64,000 nt of DNA from Pedobacter ginsengisoli (GTDB taxonomy: Bacteria > Bacteroidota > Bacteroidia > Sphingobacteriales > Sphingobacteriaceae): assembly GCF_002736205.1 (NCBI RefSeq), contig NZ_CP024091.1, positions 124,001-188,000 on the forward strand, in the 5' to 3' direction. Below, piece after piece: positions 1-9,866 of the stretch (within the stretch, counting starts at the first letter, position 1; each line of letters starts with the position of its first letter). The notes under the pieces were generated by a model. That model was not told the origin of the DNA. It searched no databases and saw only the letters and a program-made list of their open reading frames with translations. The translations under genes and the position numbers were made by a program.

Positions 1-1
1 C

Positions 2-187
2 CGTGTTTTTCCTGGTGACGGAATTTTACCACTGCCACAGATTTTTAAAGACCTTAAAGCAACTGGTTTTAAAGGCTGTATTTCTCTTGAGCTTTATAAT
101 CCTGAATATTATAAGCAGGATTTGCAAAAGGTAGCAGAAACGGGATTAAGAAAAACTCTAGAGGTACTTAAAAAAGCAGGTGTATAG
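2..187 (+). CDS. Sugar phosphate isomerase/epimerase-like protein, C-terminal fragment
   Basis: The window opens inside this gene and only its last 61 codons are present, ending at TAG. The fragment reads FPGDGILPLPQIFKDLKATG, then ISLELYNPEYY, then an amphipathic helix ending in LKKAGV. A GDG followed by a helix and then a strand with an invariant-looking SLE is typical of the last strands of xylose isomerase-like TIM barrels (AP_endonuc_2 family). Such enzymes usually isomerise or epimerise sugars or inositol derivatives. The substrate cannot be told from this piece. The next gene starts 111 bp downstream with its own apparent signal peptide, so the two are probably not functionally linked. 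Confidence 0.7.
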   Translation, partial: RVFPGDGILPLPQIFKDLKATGFKGCISLELYNPEYYKQDLQKVAETGLRKTLEVLKKAGV

Positions 188-298
188 GGAATCAGATTGT
201 TAATGGGAACCCAGGTACCGTAAATATTAATAAAAGCTTAAATTTGGTTGTTAAATATAGGTGTTAATGCCTATTTAAATTAAATAGACGCTCCTATT

Positions 299-3200
299 AT
301 GAGATTTACGCTGATTCTTATTTTACTGTGTTTAAATTTTAATGCTTTTTCTAACACTTTCGTGGTTACCAGTAATGCAGATAGCGGTGTTGGTACCTTA
401 AGAGATGCCCTTCAAAAGGCTGCCGCAAATGGTGTAAGTGAAAAGGATTATATTCATTTTAATTTACCCGGTTCAACTGAAATAGACAGAACCGTAGTTG
501 CATTAACACCTCTACCACTTCTGTCATCAAATTTAGTTATAGACGGAACAACCCAGCCAAATGGTTCTTTTGGTGTAACTAACAGCCGAGTTAGAATATT
601 TAGTAAAATTAGCCAAATTAATGACAGATCAACTTTAAAAGGAGACGCTATAGATAATCTGGAGATTTATGGGTTATGGATAAATAATCTATATGAAGGT
701 GGTACATCAACTAATGCGATCGAAATACTGAATTCGGGTAAAATTATTATTGGCGGGAATAATAAAGGAAATTTCTTTCAGAATGGCATAACTATTAGTA
801 AAACTAAAGAATTTATTTTTAAAAGCAATGTTTGCTTTTCAAGTGTAGATGGGAATGTTGGGAATTGGGGCAGGATTTATTTGGAGGCTGTGGATAAAAT
901 TTTGATCGGTGGAAATGAAAATGAAGGTAACATGATCGCCGGCGTACTACAGGTACATTCTGACCAAGTAAACATTTCTGATACTAGACCAAAATATATA
1001 GATATAAGTTATAATAATATTGGAGCTAACTACGCACGAAATCATTCTGATCGGAGTTTTGGTGTAGAGGAACCAAGAATAGAAATTCAAGGTAGTTTTG
1101 ACAATGGACAGCCTATATTCAACGAGCATCATATATTAATAAAGAAAAATGTAATAGCTGCATGTAATTCAGATGTAGTAATCATTTCTGCTGTATCCGG
1201 TACGGTAGCTATACAAGGTAATAGCTTTAATACAGATTTAACAGGTACATTAGATTTTTCCCCTGCAAATTTTAGCTTTAGAATAGCTATCGTTTTAAGT
1301 ACCAAGGCTCAGTGTTTAATTGGAGGAGATAACGAAGGAGATGGTAATATCATAAATGCGCAGATAAATGGCGTCTATGACGCTAATTTTCCAGAAGGAA
1401 CCTGTAAGGTATCGAGAAACAGAATGTTTTGTCTTTATGGATTACCTTTTTTAATTCATTCTGATATTGATGATGTTCCGGTTGTTGAAATTACTTCTTC
1501 CCCATTTGAAACCTTATCTGGTACTGCGACACCTGGGGCAGATGTTGAACTTTTTTATGATGATGCCTGTTCAGGTTGTACCCCCGAAATCTATTTAGCG
1601 ACAGTGAAATCAGATGCTAATGGAAAGTGGATATATCTAGGTTCTATTAGTGGAGCAGTGGTAGCCTCGGCAACGCTAAACAATCAAACGTCTCTTTTTA
1701 CAGAGGCTGCCTTGAATATGGATGGACTTAAGGTAATTAATGCATCGTGTGGATTAGCTAACGGATCGATTTCAGGTATAGAATCTATGAATTCACAAGT
1801 TTACAAATGGGTAAATGAACTGGGAACTCCTGTAGGAGATAAGCTTAATATAACTCGACTTAAACCAGGTAAATACAAGCTAATCCTGGGAGAAGGAAAT
1901 TGCAGTAAAGAATCACCTTTTATCGATATTAAGGATCTAACACCAGTATTCGATGATAGAAATATAATTGTAACTAATTCAAGTTGCGGACAGAAAAATG
2001 GTAGCATTAAAAATTTACTAGTGGGTATGGTGGATCCTGGTGCTTTGAAGTTAAAATGGCTTGATAAAAATAACCAAGAATTAGGGACAAGTGCTGACTT
2101 GGTAAATGTTCCCTCAGGAGAATACATTCTTGAGGCAAGATATAGCGGCTCAAATTGCATTAAAACTTATGGCCCCGTTGTATTAACTAATCAAAGCGGC
2201 CCGTCCATTGATCTATCCGGCGCCATTTTTAAAAATGCAACCTGTGGCGGCTCTAATGGCTCTATAACCAACGTTAAAGTAGCAGGAACAGGAAGTATTA
2301 CTTACACATGGAAAAATGCGGCAGGAGTAACTGTAGGCACTACAAAAGACCTGATAAATGTTCAATCAGGCTGGTATGTTCTTGAAGTGAAAGATGGAAC
2401 GGCATGCCTCGTTTTAGGATCTGCTCCCGTTCAGGTCAAAGAAACAAATGGAATTACCATTGATGAAGCGAATGCGAAACTCATTCCAGTAGCATGTAAT
2501 TCAACATCTGGAGGCATAACCGGTTTAATAGTTACAGGAGCCACTACATATAAATGGATGAATCAAGCCAATCTGGAAGTAGGACATTCCCTGAATCTGA
2601 CAGGAATTGGTGTCGGGAAATATCATTTGTTGGCAAGTAATGCCTCTGGGTGTACTAAACAAAGTCTGGTTTATGAGGTTAAAGAATTACCCTCCACACT
2701 ATTTGATGTACAAGCTGTAGGTGGAAGCAGTGCTTATTGCAATCAATCTAATGGAACAATCTCAATTAAAGTTAATGGCTTACTACAACCTTTGGGAGTT
2801 AGGTGGGTTAATGCCTCAGGCACAACAGTGGGTAATTCAATGATTTTAACTGCATTGGCTGGAAGCTATAAACTTTATCTTACTGATAATAACAACTGCG
2901 AATCCTTCTACAGAGAATTCTCAATACTAAATGTGGATCCAGCTGTAATAAACCGAGGCGAAGAAAAAGTCACAAACGATCAATGCAATTTAGGCAAGGG
3001 AAGTATCAAAGCTCCAGGTATTTCTGGAATACCTCCATACTCTTATTTCTGGTCAGACAATAATGGTCAGCAAATCGGTTCTGGGCCTGTGCTCGAAAAT
3101 ATTTCTGCAGGTAATTATTCACTTACGATTAGTGATGCTCTTGTTTGTTCAAAACAAACGATTCTGTATACCGTTTTAAATGAAGAGAAAACTTTATTGC

Positions 3201-3700
3201 CTCCAATATTAAATGATTTAAAGATCTGTGCTCCCGGTGATGCTTTTATCCAGGTAATGCAACCTGGAATAGGTACCTATGTTTTATATAATGAAAATGG
3301 AATACGCTTAGATCAAAGTAAATCTGGAACTTTTAAGGTTAACATTCTAAATAGCCAAAACTATTTTATTAGTCAGGTCGTAGGATTATGTGAGAGTCCT
3401 ACCGGAAGAATAAGAGTTACTATAGAAAATGAAGGCTTGTCTAAAGTGCCGAATGCTATTTCTCCTAACAATGATGGACACAATGACATTTGGTTAATAC
3501 CAGACATGATAAACTATCCCAAAGGAACTGTGTTTATCTTTAACCGTTACGGACAAAAAGTATTTGCGTCAACCGGATACAAGCAACCTTTTGATGGCCG
3601 ACAAAATGGGAAAGATTTGCCGGTAGGGACTTACTATTATATAATTGATTTAAAAAGAGCATGTGGTTTATTAAAAGGAAGTATAACTATTATCCGATAA
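299..3700 (+). CDS. Secreted repeat protein with type IX secretion (gliding motility-associated) C-terminal domain
   Basis: This 1133-residue protein begins with a Sec signal peptide (MRFTLILILLCLNFNAFS). Residues 20-60 (TFVVTSNADSGVGTLRDAL) resemble the start of CSLREA/parallel beta-helix surface proteins, and a beta-helix-like region follows to about residue 380. From about 480 to 1000 there are six diverged SprB-like repeats, each with Cys-x(3-5)-G-S/T-I followed by a W-x-(N/D) strand and a Y-x-L strand. The last ~82 residues (NAISPNNDGHNDIW, then FNRYGQKVF, then G-x-Y-Y-Y) match the gliding motility-associated C-terminal domain, a type B signal for the type IX secretion system. It is probably an exported surface or adhesin-like protein. 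No secretion-system gene is nearby. The ligand is unknown. Confidence 0.85.
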   Translation: MRFTLILILLCLNFNAFSNTFVVTSNADSGVGTLRDALQKAAANGVSEKDYIHFNLPGSTEIDRTVVALTPLPLLSSNLVIDGTTQPNGSFGVTNSRVRIFSKISQINDRSTLKGDAIDNLEIYGLWINNLYEGGTSTNAIEILNSGKIIIGGNNKGNFFQNGITISKTKEFIFKSNVCFSSVDGNVGNWGRIYLEAVDKILIGGNENEGNMIAGVLQVHSDQVNISDTRPKYIDISYNNIGANYARNHSDRSFGVEEPRIEIQGSFDNGQPIFNEHHILIKKNVIAACNSDVVIISAVSGTVAIQGNSFNTDLTGTLDFSPANFSFRIAIVLSTKAQCLIGGDNEGDGNIINAQINGVYDANFPEGTCKVSRNRMFCLYGLPFLIHSDIDDVPVVEITSSPFETLSGTATPGADVELFYDDACSGCTPEIYLATVKSDANGKWIYLGSISGAVVASATLNNQTSLFTEAALNMDGLKVINASCGLANGSISGIESMNSQVYKWVNELGTPVGDKLNITRLKPGKYKLILGEGNCSKESPFIDIKDLTPVFDDRNIIVTNSSCGQKNGSIKNLLVGMVDPGALKLKWLDKNNQELGTSADLVNVPSGEYILEARYSGSNCIKTYGPVVLTNQSGPSIDLSGAIFKNATCGGSNGSITNVKVAGTGSITYTWKNAAGVTVGTTKDLINVQSGWYVLEVKDGTACLVLGSAPVQVKETNGITIDEANAKLIPVACNSTSGGITGLIVTGATTYKWMNQANLEVGHSLNLTGIGVGKYHLLASNASGCTKQSLVYEVKELPSTLFDVQAVGGSSAYCNQSNGTISIKVNGLLQPLGVRWVNASGTTVGNSMILTALAGSYKLYLTDNNNCESFYREFSILNVDPAVINRGEEKVTNDQCNLGKGSIKAPGISGIPPYSYFWSDNNGQQIGSGPVLENISAGNYSLTISDALVCSKQTILYTVLNEEKTLLPPILNDLKICAPGDAFIQVMQPGIGTYVLYNENGIRLDQSKSGTFKVNILNSQNYFISQVVGLCESPTGRIRVTIENEGLSKVPNAISPNNDGHNDIWLIPDMINYPKGTVFIFNRYGQKVFASTGYKQPFDGRQNGKDLPVGTYYYIIDLKRACGLLKGSITIIR

Positions 3701-3762
3701 AATTTCCTCTGTATCATATTAAATTGCATTTTTACTTTTAACTCTTAAAGCAAGTTACAAGC

Positions 3763-4026
3763 ATGTTTCAGATGATAATATCAGGTATTGGCTGGTTTGG
3801 TGTGGTTTTATGTACACTAGGTTACTTATTATTAAGCACAAAAGTCATAACCTCCGACTCTCGGATTTTCCAGTTACTCAATATTGTGGGCGGCTCTTGT
3901 TTAGTAACGATAGCATTCGAAAACAGCGATTGGCCTAATGTTATGGCCAATTTACTTTGGGTATTCATTGGGGTTTATGCTTTTGGCCGGCAGTTAAGAA
4001 CCCAGAGTGCTGTTAGAAAGGATTAA
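3763..4026 (+). CDS. Small three-helix membrane protein, CBU_0592-like
   Basis: This 87-residue protein has three predicted membrane segments at about residues 5-26, 36-54 and 60-78, and a short basic C-terminal tail. The layout and the motif GWFGVVLCTLGYLLL resemble the small CBU_0592-type membrane proteins, whose function is unknown. ATG codons at 3763 and 3772 are both possible starts and the first is used here. Its last 33 bp overlap the 3' end of the convergent TetR gene, so the two C-termini share DNA on opposite strands. The coding call rests on the clean alternation of hydrophobic helices and loops. Confidence 0.7.
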   Translation: MFQMIISGIGWFGVVLCTLGYLLLSTKVITSDSRIFQLLNIVGGSCLVTIAFENSDWPNVMANLLWVFIGVYAFGRQLRTQSAVRKD

Positions 4027-4620
4027 CTTCTCTATTCCTAAAATCTGATATGCTTTACTTTTATAATAATCCAGTCTTTCTGCATATGCCTTTTTATCAC
4101 TTTCTAAAGAAAGATAAAAATAGGCACCATCAACCAGTACAAAAATAAGATCGGCAGCCGTTTTGGCATCTTCTACTCTGATCAGTTGTTTTTCATTGCA
4201 ACGGTCTATCATTGAAGCTAGGGCCAGCCTAAGAGAATCTAATATAGTCTTATATTTCTCTTTAATCTTTTTTTCTCTGAATGCCAGAGCATAAAAAGTA
4301 TAAAACAACCCGTCGTCAAAGAGCAAATTCCATTTTTTAGAGAAAAGCATTTCAATTGTTTTCTGCAAATCAGAAAGTGTAACAGCATCCTTGTTCTTAA
4401 TAGTATATATTAACAGATACCTTTCAAGTATATAATCAATAAGGGCGTAGGTTAGGTCTTCTTTTGTTTCGAAGTAATGGATAATAAGGCTTGGATTAAT
4501 ATCCATTACTTTGGCAATTTTTGCTATCGAGGTATTCTCATACCCCTCTTTTTTAGCAACCTTATAAAATATCTTAATAATTTCTAGTTGTCTTGTCTCT
4601 TTAAGACTCTTTCTTCCCAT
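3994..4620 (-). CDS. TetR/AcrR family transcriptional regulator
   Basis: This 208-residue protein has an N-terminal TetR helix-turn-helix at about residues 25-50 (TSIAKIAKVMDINPSLIIHYF, followed by KEDL). The Y-F-x-(T/N)-K-E-x-L ending of the recognition helix is the family hallmark. The helical C-terminal part is where such proteins bind a ligand and dimerise; no ligand can be named. The gene is divergent from susC of locus 1. The 189-bp gap between them holds an 18-bp inverted repeat (4683-4700) overlapping the probable TetR promoter. The simplest reading is autorepression plus control of the SusCD/phosphoesterase locus. Confidence 0.9.
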   Translation of the reverse strand: MGRKSLKETRQLEIIKIFYKVAKKEGYENTSIAKIAKVMDINPSLIIHYFETKEDLTYALIDYILERYLLIYTIKNKDAVTLSDLQKTIEMLFSKKWNLLFDDGLFYTFYALAFREKKIKEKYKTILDSLRLALASMIDRCNEKQLIRVEDAKTAADLIFVLVDGAYFYLSLESDKKAYAERLDYYKSKAYQILGIEKLILSNSTLGS

Positions 4621-4665
4621 GATAAAATTTATTCTTCCAAACTAATCAAAAGTAATCTTATTTCG

Positions 4666-4699
4666 CAAATTTATTTTTATAGATTGAATGTATGTTCAA
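4666..4699 (-). promoter_or_regulatory. Putative promoter of the TetR gene
   Basis: On the minus strand TAAATTTG (plus 4666-4673) fits the Bacteroidetes -7 consensus TAnnTTTG. A TTG lies 23 bp upstream (plus 4697-4699), at the long end of accepted spacing. The start codon is 45 bp downstream. The call is by motif only. Confidence 0.4.
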
Positions 4700-4700
4700 T
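4683..4700. promoter_or_regulatory. Putative TetR operator (inverted repeat)
   Basis: ATTGAA-TGTATG-TTCAAT is a perfect 6-bp inverted repeat with a 6-bp centre, the size and layout usual for TetR-family operators. It covers the spacer and -33 element of the predicted TetR promoter and lies 110 bp upstream of the susC start. Binding by the adjacent TetR protein is inferred from position. Confidence 0.5.
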
Positions 4701-4809
4701 TAATTTATTAATTTAGTTCTAACCTACTGTTAACACTGCATGTGGATATTTGCGGCGCTCAGACAGTAAATACAATAACAAACCAAACAAACTTAATCTT
4801 AGTGCAATT

Positions 4810-7800
4810 ATGAAAAAAAAGCTACTACTAATTTGCTTCATGTTTTTTGCAGCAAAGAGTTTTGCCCAGAATATCACCGTAAAGGGTGAGGTTGTGGATG
4901 CCGAAACCAAAGGGCCTATTCCGGCAGTTAACATCAGTGTAAAGGGAACAAAGCTGGGTACTGCAACAAACTCAAATGGTATTTACACCCTAACCAATGT
5001 AAACCCTAAAGCTATCCTGGTATTTTCTTATATCGGATATAAGCCTCAGGAAATTAACTTGAATGGAAAAACACAAGTAAACGTAACACTAACTCCTGAC
5101 TTGAGTGATCTTCAAGAAGTGGTAGTAGTGGGGTTTGGAACAAAGAAAAAAATTAACATTGCAGGGGCAATAGATCAGATCTCTGGAAAGGAACTTGAAT
5201 CGAGGCCGGTTACCAATGCAATGCAGGCATTGCAAGGGCTTAGTCCTGGGTTAAACATTACCTATGGAGGCGGTTCTCCGGGTACAGTTCCAGCCATAAA
5301 TATTAGGGGGTATACTTCAATTAACGGAGGTTCACCTTTAATTGTTATTGATGGAATTCCTTCAACAAACGATGATATGTTAAGGTTAACACCTGCTGAT
5401 ATATCATCATTTATTGTATTACGTGATGCGGCATCTGCAGCAATTTATGGAGCCAGAGCGGCTTTTGGTGTAATATTAGTTACTACAAAACAAGGAGATG
5501 CCGGTAAACAAAATATTAGCTACAATGCATTCAGCTCATGGGGTAAACCTACTGTATTGCCTAAACCGGTTACAGATCCTTATATCTTTTCGAGGGTTTT
5601 AGAAACCGCTACAGATAACACTCCATGGGATTATGTGAATTTTTCGGACGAGTATTATAAATGGGCAAAAGAAAGATCAGAAAACCCTTCTCTTCCAGAT
5701 ACACGCCTGGATCCTGCTGATCCAAAAAGATGGGCCTATATGGGAAGCAATGACTGGTACGGCTACTTTTTTAATGATGCAAGTATTTCGCAAAATCATA
5801 CAATATCTTTATCAGGTGGAGCTAAGTTAAACGACAAACCACTTACTTATTATTTTTCGGCCGATTACGCAAAAGATAATGGACTTAATAAACTTACACC
5901 CGATTTTTGGGATAGATATGGTTTGAGGTCAAGACTAGGTTTTTCTCCTTTAAGCTGGCTTAAGGTAGACAATAACCTTAACGTTTATGAAACTAAACGT
6001 GCATTGCCTAATAGCGATATTAGAGATCTTTATTATCTGCAACCAACTGATGTTGCTAAAAATCCAGATGGTACCTGGTCAAATACAGCTGCTGGTAGAC
6101 TGGCTGCCAGACTTGTTGATGGTGGAGGCAACCTTCAGAACATGTTTGGCTTTAATAACATTACAAGTGCTACGGCAACTTTCCTTAATGGCGATTTGCA
6201 GGTAAATGGTGATGCGTCTTTTAAAAGAGAACTGTGGAAATACCATAACGATTCTAAGAAGTATAAAATTGGATACGGTCCGGGCGATGTTAGAGAAGAA
6301 GGTGGTAATGGATATGTAAGCGAAACCAATGGATATTTATACAGTAACGTATTTAATATGTATACCACGTATAAAAAAACCATCGGCGACCACTACTTCA
6401 GCGCAATGGTAGGTTTTAATAGCGAAAACTATCGTTATTCTTCTGTAAATGCGCAACGTGATGTACTTATCTCATCATCCCTTCCTTTTCTTAGTCTAAC
6501 TACTGGTGATGCCAGAATGTCTGCCGGTTATAGTGCTTATGCTACCAATAGTGTATTTAGCAGGGTAAACTATACTTATAAAGATCGTTATATTTTGGAA
6601 GGTACAGGACGTTATGATGGCTCGTCCCGTTTCCCAACAGAAAGACGCTGGGGCTTTTTCCCATCGGCTTCATTTGCATGGATAGCAAGTTCTGAGGACT
6701 TTATTAAACCTTTGGCTCCAGTATTGTCAACTCTTAAGTTACGTGCAACTTATGGAGATCTTGGTAACCAGAATGTTGGTGACTTTGCTTATATCCAAAC
6801 TCTGGGAACAGATCTTTCTCCTTATTTGATAGGTGGTAAACGACCTTTGATTATCACCGGAGCTCCAAGATTATATATTGATCCGCAAACTTATACCTGG
6901 GAAAGAGTTTCAACATCTAACGTGGGTGCTGATGTAGGATTATTGAATGACAAGATCCTTTTGGGATTTGATTACTTTATCCGTGATACTAAGGGAATGT
7001 TAATAGCAGGGCAAGAGTTGCCAGGAGTGCTAGGAACTACACCTCCTGCACAAAATTCGGCAGATCTTAGAACTAAAGGCTGGGAGCTTTCGGTAACCTA
7101 CAGAGATAGATTCGATATATCCGATAAACCATTCAATTTCCAGGCAAAAATATTCCTTTCCGATTCCCGCTCTAAGATTACTAAATTTAAAAATGAACAG
7201 AACTTGTTCTCTTCTTACCGTGTAGGACAGGATATTGGTGAAATCTGGGGACTTGAGAATGATGGTTTCTTTAAAAACAAAGAAGAAATAGCTGCTTTGG
7301 ATGAAACAAGCCTTATCCCATGGGGAGCATTAGAAATTCTTCCGGGATGGCCAAAGTATAAAGATCTAAATGGTGACAATAAAATTGAAAGAGGATTAAG
7401 CAGTAACGATCCAAAAGATCTTAAAGTAATTGGAAATAGCAGAGATAGATACAGTATAGGAACAAACCTGAATATGGACTGGAATGGCTTTGATCTTTCA
7501 GTATTTGTTCAGGGTGTATTAAAAAGAGATTTTTATCCTCATCATTATTTGTTCTGGGGTCCTTATCAGCAGCCTTATGCTAACGTTTATCCGTGGAATT
7601 TGAACTACTACAGGGGAACATCTGATTCACCTGAGCAAAGGGCTAAACACTCTGCCTCATACATTGCAGCAGGCCTTGCCGATGCAAATACTGATTCTGA
7701 GTACCCTGTATTACAATCTTGGTTAGCAGATGCTAATTACGGTAGTGGTTTGGATATCCCGCAAACAAAATATTTATTAAATGGCGCTTACTTAAGGATT

Positions 7801-8010
7801 AAAAATGTAACCCTGGGCTATACGCTGCCAACAAGTTTAACCAAACGTTTTAAAGTTAACCGCTTAAGGATATTTGTATCAGGAGAAAATATTTATGAAT
7901 TCTCTGCTATTAAGAAATTTATTGATCCTGAGGCTGTAAATCAAGGTTCTAGTGCTTGGGCATATCCGTTTCAAAGGAAATATGCAGTTGGTTTAAACCT
8001 GGACTTTTAA
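4810..8010 (+). CDS. SusC/RagA family TonB-linked outer-membrane transporter (locus 1)
   Basis: This 1066-residue outer-membrane importer forms the barrel and plug of a SusCD complex. The start is placed at the ATG in front of MKKKLLLICFMFFAAKSFAQ, a clear signal peptide; an upstream in-frame ATG at 4750 would put 20 charged residues before it. Domains in order: carboxypeptidase-regulatory-like beta-sandwich (about 25-100), the SusC signature LQEVVVVGFGTKKK (about 105-118), the plug (to about 240, with LIVIDGIPS and AAIYGARAAFGVILVTTK), then the barrel ending in a terminal Phe (LNLDF). There is no STN domain, so it is not a sigma-signalling transducer. susD follows after 33 bp. Substrate unknown; the two phosphoesterases downstream suggest a phosphate ester. 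Confidence 0.95.
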   Translation: MKKKLLLICFMFFAAKSFAQNITVKGEVVDAETKGPIPAVNISVKGTKLGTATNSNGIYTLTNVNPKAILVFSYIGYKPQEINLNGKTQVNVTLTPDLSDLQEVVVVGFGTKKKINIAGAIDQISGKELESRPVTNAMQALQGLSPGLNITYGGGSPGTVPAINIRGYTSINGGSPLIVIDGIPSTNDDMLRLTPADISSFIVLRDAASAAIYGARAAFGVILVTTKQGDAGKQNISYNAFSSWGKPTVLPKPVTDPYIFSRVLETATDNTPWDYVNFSDEYYKWAKERSENPSLPDTRLDPADPKRWAYMGSNDWYGYFFNDASISQNHTISLSGGAKLNDKPLTYYFSADYAKDNGLNKLTPDFWDRYGLRSRLGFSPLSWLKVDNNLNVYETKRALPNSDIRDLYYLQPTDVAKNPDGTWSNTAAGRLAARLVDGGGNLQNMFGFNNITSATATFLNGDLQVNGDASFKRELWKYHNDSKKYKIGYGPGDVREEGGNGYVSETNGYLYSNVFNMYTTYKKTIGDHYFSAMVGFNSENYRYSSVNAQRDVLISSSLPFLSLTTGDARMSAGYSAYATNSVFSRVNYTYKDRYILEGTGRYDGSSRFPTERRWGFFPSASFAWIASSEDFIKPLAPVLSTLKLRATYGDLGNQNVGDFAYIQTLGTDLSPYLIGGKRPLIITGAPRLYIDPQTYTWERVSTSNVGADVGLLNDKILLGFDYFIRDTKGMLIAGQELPGVLGTTPPAQNSADLRTKGWELSVTYRDRFDISDKPFNFQAKIFLSDSRSKITKFKNEQNLFSSYRVGQDIGEIWGLENDGFFKNKEEIAALDETSLIPWGALEILPGWPKYKDLNGDNKIERGLSSNDPKDLKVIGNSRDRYSIGTNLNMDWNGFDLSVFVQGVLKRDFYPHHYLFWGPYQQPYANVYPWNLNYYRGTSDSPEQRAKHSASYIAAGLADANTDSEYPVLQSWLADANYGSGLDIPQTKYLLNGAYLRIKNVTLGYTLPTSLTKRFKVNRLRIFVSGENIYEFSAIKKFIDPEAVNQGSSAWAYPFQRKYAVGLNLDF

Positions 8011-8043
8011 TAATCAGAACTTAATAATCATTAAAAATTAGTC

Positions 8044-9834
8044 ATGAAAAAAAATATATATATCCTGTTTACGGTTCTTGCAATTGTAATGGGAGCTTGT
8101 AAAAAGGGCAATCTCGATCGTTTTCCTCAGGATTCTATTTCACCAAACCTTTTCTTTAATACAGAAGAAGATCTTTCTTTGTATGTGAATGGACTGTTGT
8201 CTATGCCAGATCGTAATAGCTATTTGAACGACCAAAGCAGTGATAACGTGGCAACAACTGCTGCTGTTGAGGTAAAAAATGTGATGGCTGGTAATACAAA
8301 TGCCCAAAATATTAATAGTGGATGGAGCTGGAGCAGACTTCGCAATATCAATTATTTTCTTGAGAACTATAATAAAGCAAATATCGGACTGGAGGTTAAA
8401 AAGCACTATGCCGGACTTGCCAGATACTATCGTGCGCAGTTCTATCTGGATAAAGTGAAACGCTTTTCTGATGTGCCATGGTATTCAGGTACTTTAAACC
8501 CTCAGGATAAAGAGCTTTTTAAAGCAAGCGACCCTCGCACTTTGGTAATGGATAGTGTTATGGCCGATCTGGATTTTGCCTATAAAAATGTAAAAGAAAA
8601 TGTAACTCCCGGAACTCCAGGTAAATGGGCCACAGCCGTATTTTATGTAAGAGCAGCACTCTACGAAGGAACTTACCGTAAATACCATAATGAGCTTAAT
8701 TTAAAAGCCTCGGCAAATACTTTTTTAGAAACAGCAGCAAGAGTGAGTGGCGAGATAATTGCATCTAAAAAGTTCTCAATTTATAATACCGGAAAGCCAT
8801 TGCAAGATTATGCAACCTTGTTTGCAAGTCAGGATTTAACCAGTAACCCGGAAGTTATATTGGCTAACATCTTTGATCAGACAAAAAACGTATCGCAAAA
8901 TGTAAATGGCGTGGTATTTGGCGATTATGAGCAAGCACCTGCAAAAGATCTTATCCAGGCTTATTTAATGAAAGATGGAACTCGTTTTACTGCAATGCCT
9001 AACTATGATAAACTTGGTTTTGTAAAGGAATTCGAGAACCGTGATCCTCGTTTGGCTCAAACAATGGCTTATCCAGGCTGGGTTAGAGTTCCTGATGCTC
9101 AGCCGTACCTACAAAGGTTAAATAAAAACTTTACAGGCTATCATCAGTTAAAGGGGTATGTAAACAGTACCGATAATGTAACCTTAAACAGTGTTGATTT
9201 TCCTGTTTATCGCTATGCTGAAGTGTTGCTAAGCTATGCAGAGGCCCTTGCTGAATTAGGAACACTTAACCAATCGCAATTAGATGAGTCTGTTAACCTG
9301 ATTAGAAAGAGAGCAGGTATGCCTAATCTTATCATGGCAGATGCAAATGCTTCTCCTGATCCATTATTATTGCAACAGTTTAATAATGTTGAGTCTAACC
9401 AGGGTGTTATTCTTGAAATCAGAAGAGAACGCAGGGTTGAATTTGCTTTTGAAAATAGCAGGTTCGATGATTTAATGAGATGGAAAGCAGGAAAACTACT
9501 TACCAAAAGCCCTGAAGGAATGTATTTCCCCGGTTTAGGTAAATATGATATGACCGGCGATGGAGTTGAAGATATTATTTTAATAGACAAGTCTGTTACT
9601 ATCCCGGCCGAAGCTAGTAAAGAAAAGAACTCATTAGGGGTAACACTTATCTATTACCGTACAGGTGAAATAGGATCTGATGCTACAGTATTCCTAAAAA
9701 ATGGGGCAAATGGTGGAGTTATTGTAACTGAAAATGTTACTCGTAAATTTGAAGAACCTAAGTATTACTATCGCCCTATTCCTCAGCAACAAGTTGTATT
9801 AAACCCGAACCTGAAACAGATATTCGGCTGGTAA
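8044..9834 (+). CDS. SusD/RagB family substrate-binding lipoprotein (locus 1)
   Basis: This 596-residue surface lipoprotein has a signal peptide ending in the lipobox VMGAC (lipidated Cys19). It is the lid of the SusCD importer. The usual SusD landmarks are present: an N-terminal acidic segment after the Cys, helical TPR-like parts (YYRAQFYLDKVKRFSDVPW), a late RYAEVLLSYAEALAE helix, a LIRKRAGMP loop, and ILEIRRERRVEFAFENSRFDDLMRW near the end. It ends with N-P-N-L-x-Q-x-F-G-W, the common SusD C-terminus. Unlike the other three loci, no hairpin terminator lies between it and the next gene, which starts 32 bp on. Confidence 0.95.
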   Translation: MKKNIYILFTVLAIVMGACKKGNLDRFPQDSISPNLFFNTEEDLSLYVNGLLSMPDRNSYLNDQSSDNVATTAAVEVKNVMAGNTNAQNINSGWSWSRLRNINYFLENYNKANIGLEVKKHYAGLARYYRAQFYLDKVKRFSDVPWYSGTLNPQDKELFKASDPRTLVMDSVMADLDFAYKNVKENVTPGTPGKWATAVFYVRAALYEGTYRKYHNELNLKASANTFLETAARVSGEIIASKKFSIYNTGKPLQDYATLFASQDLTSNPEVILANIFDQTKNVSQNVNGVVFGDYEQAPAKDLIQAYLMKDGTRFTAMPNYDKLGFVKEFENRDPRLAQTMAYPGWVRVPDAQPYLQRLNKNFTGYHQLKGYVNSTDNVTLNSVDFPVYRYAEVLLSYAEALAELGTLNQSQLDESVNLIRKRAGMPNLIMADANASPDPLLLQQFNNVESNQGVILEIRRERRVEFAFENSRFDDLMRWKAGKLLTKSPEGMYFPGLGKYDMTGDGVEDIILIDKSVTIPAEASKEKNSLGVTLIYYRTGEIGSDATVFLKNGANGGVIVTENVTRKFEEPKYYYRPIPQQQVVLNPNLKQIFGW

Positions 9835-9866
9835 TAACCAATAGTTTATTTGGCTATAAAAACGAG

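Noticed and set aside
188..298. ATAGG-TGTTAATG-CCTAT as a terminator of the isomerase fragment
   Set aside because: Only 5 bp pair cleanly and the stem is AT-rich; there is no convincing T-run.
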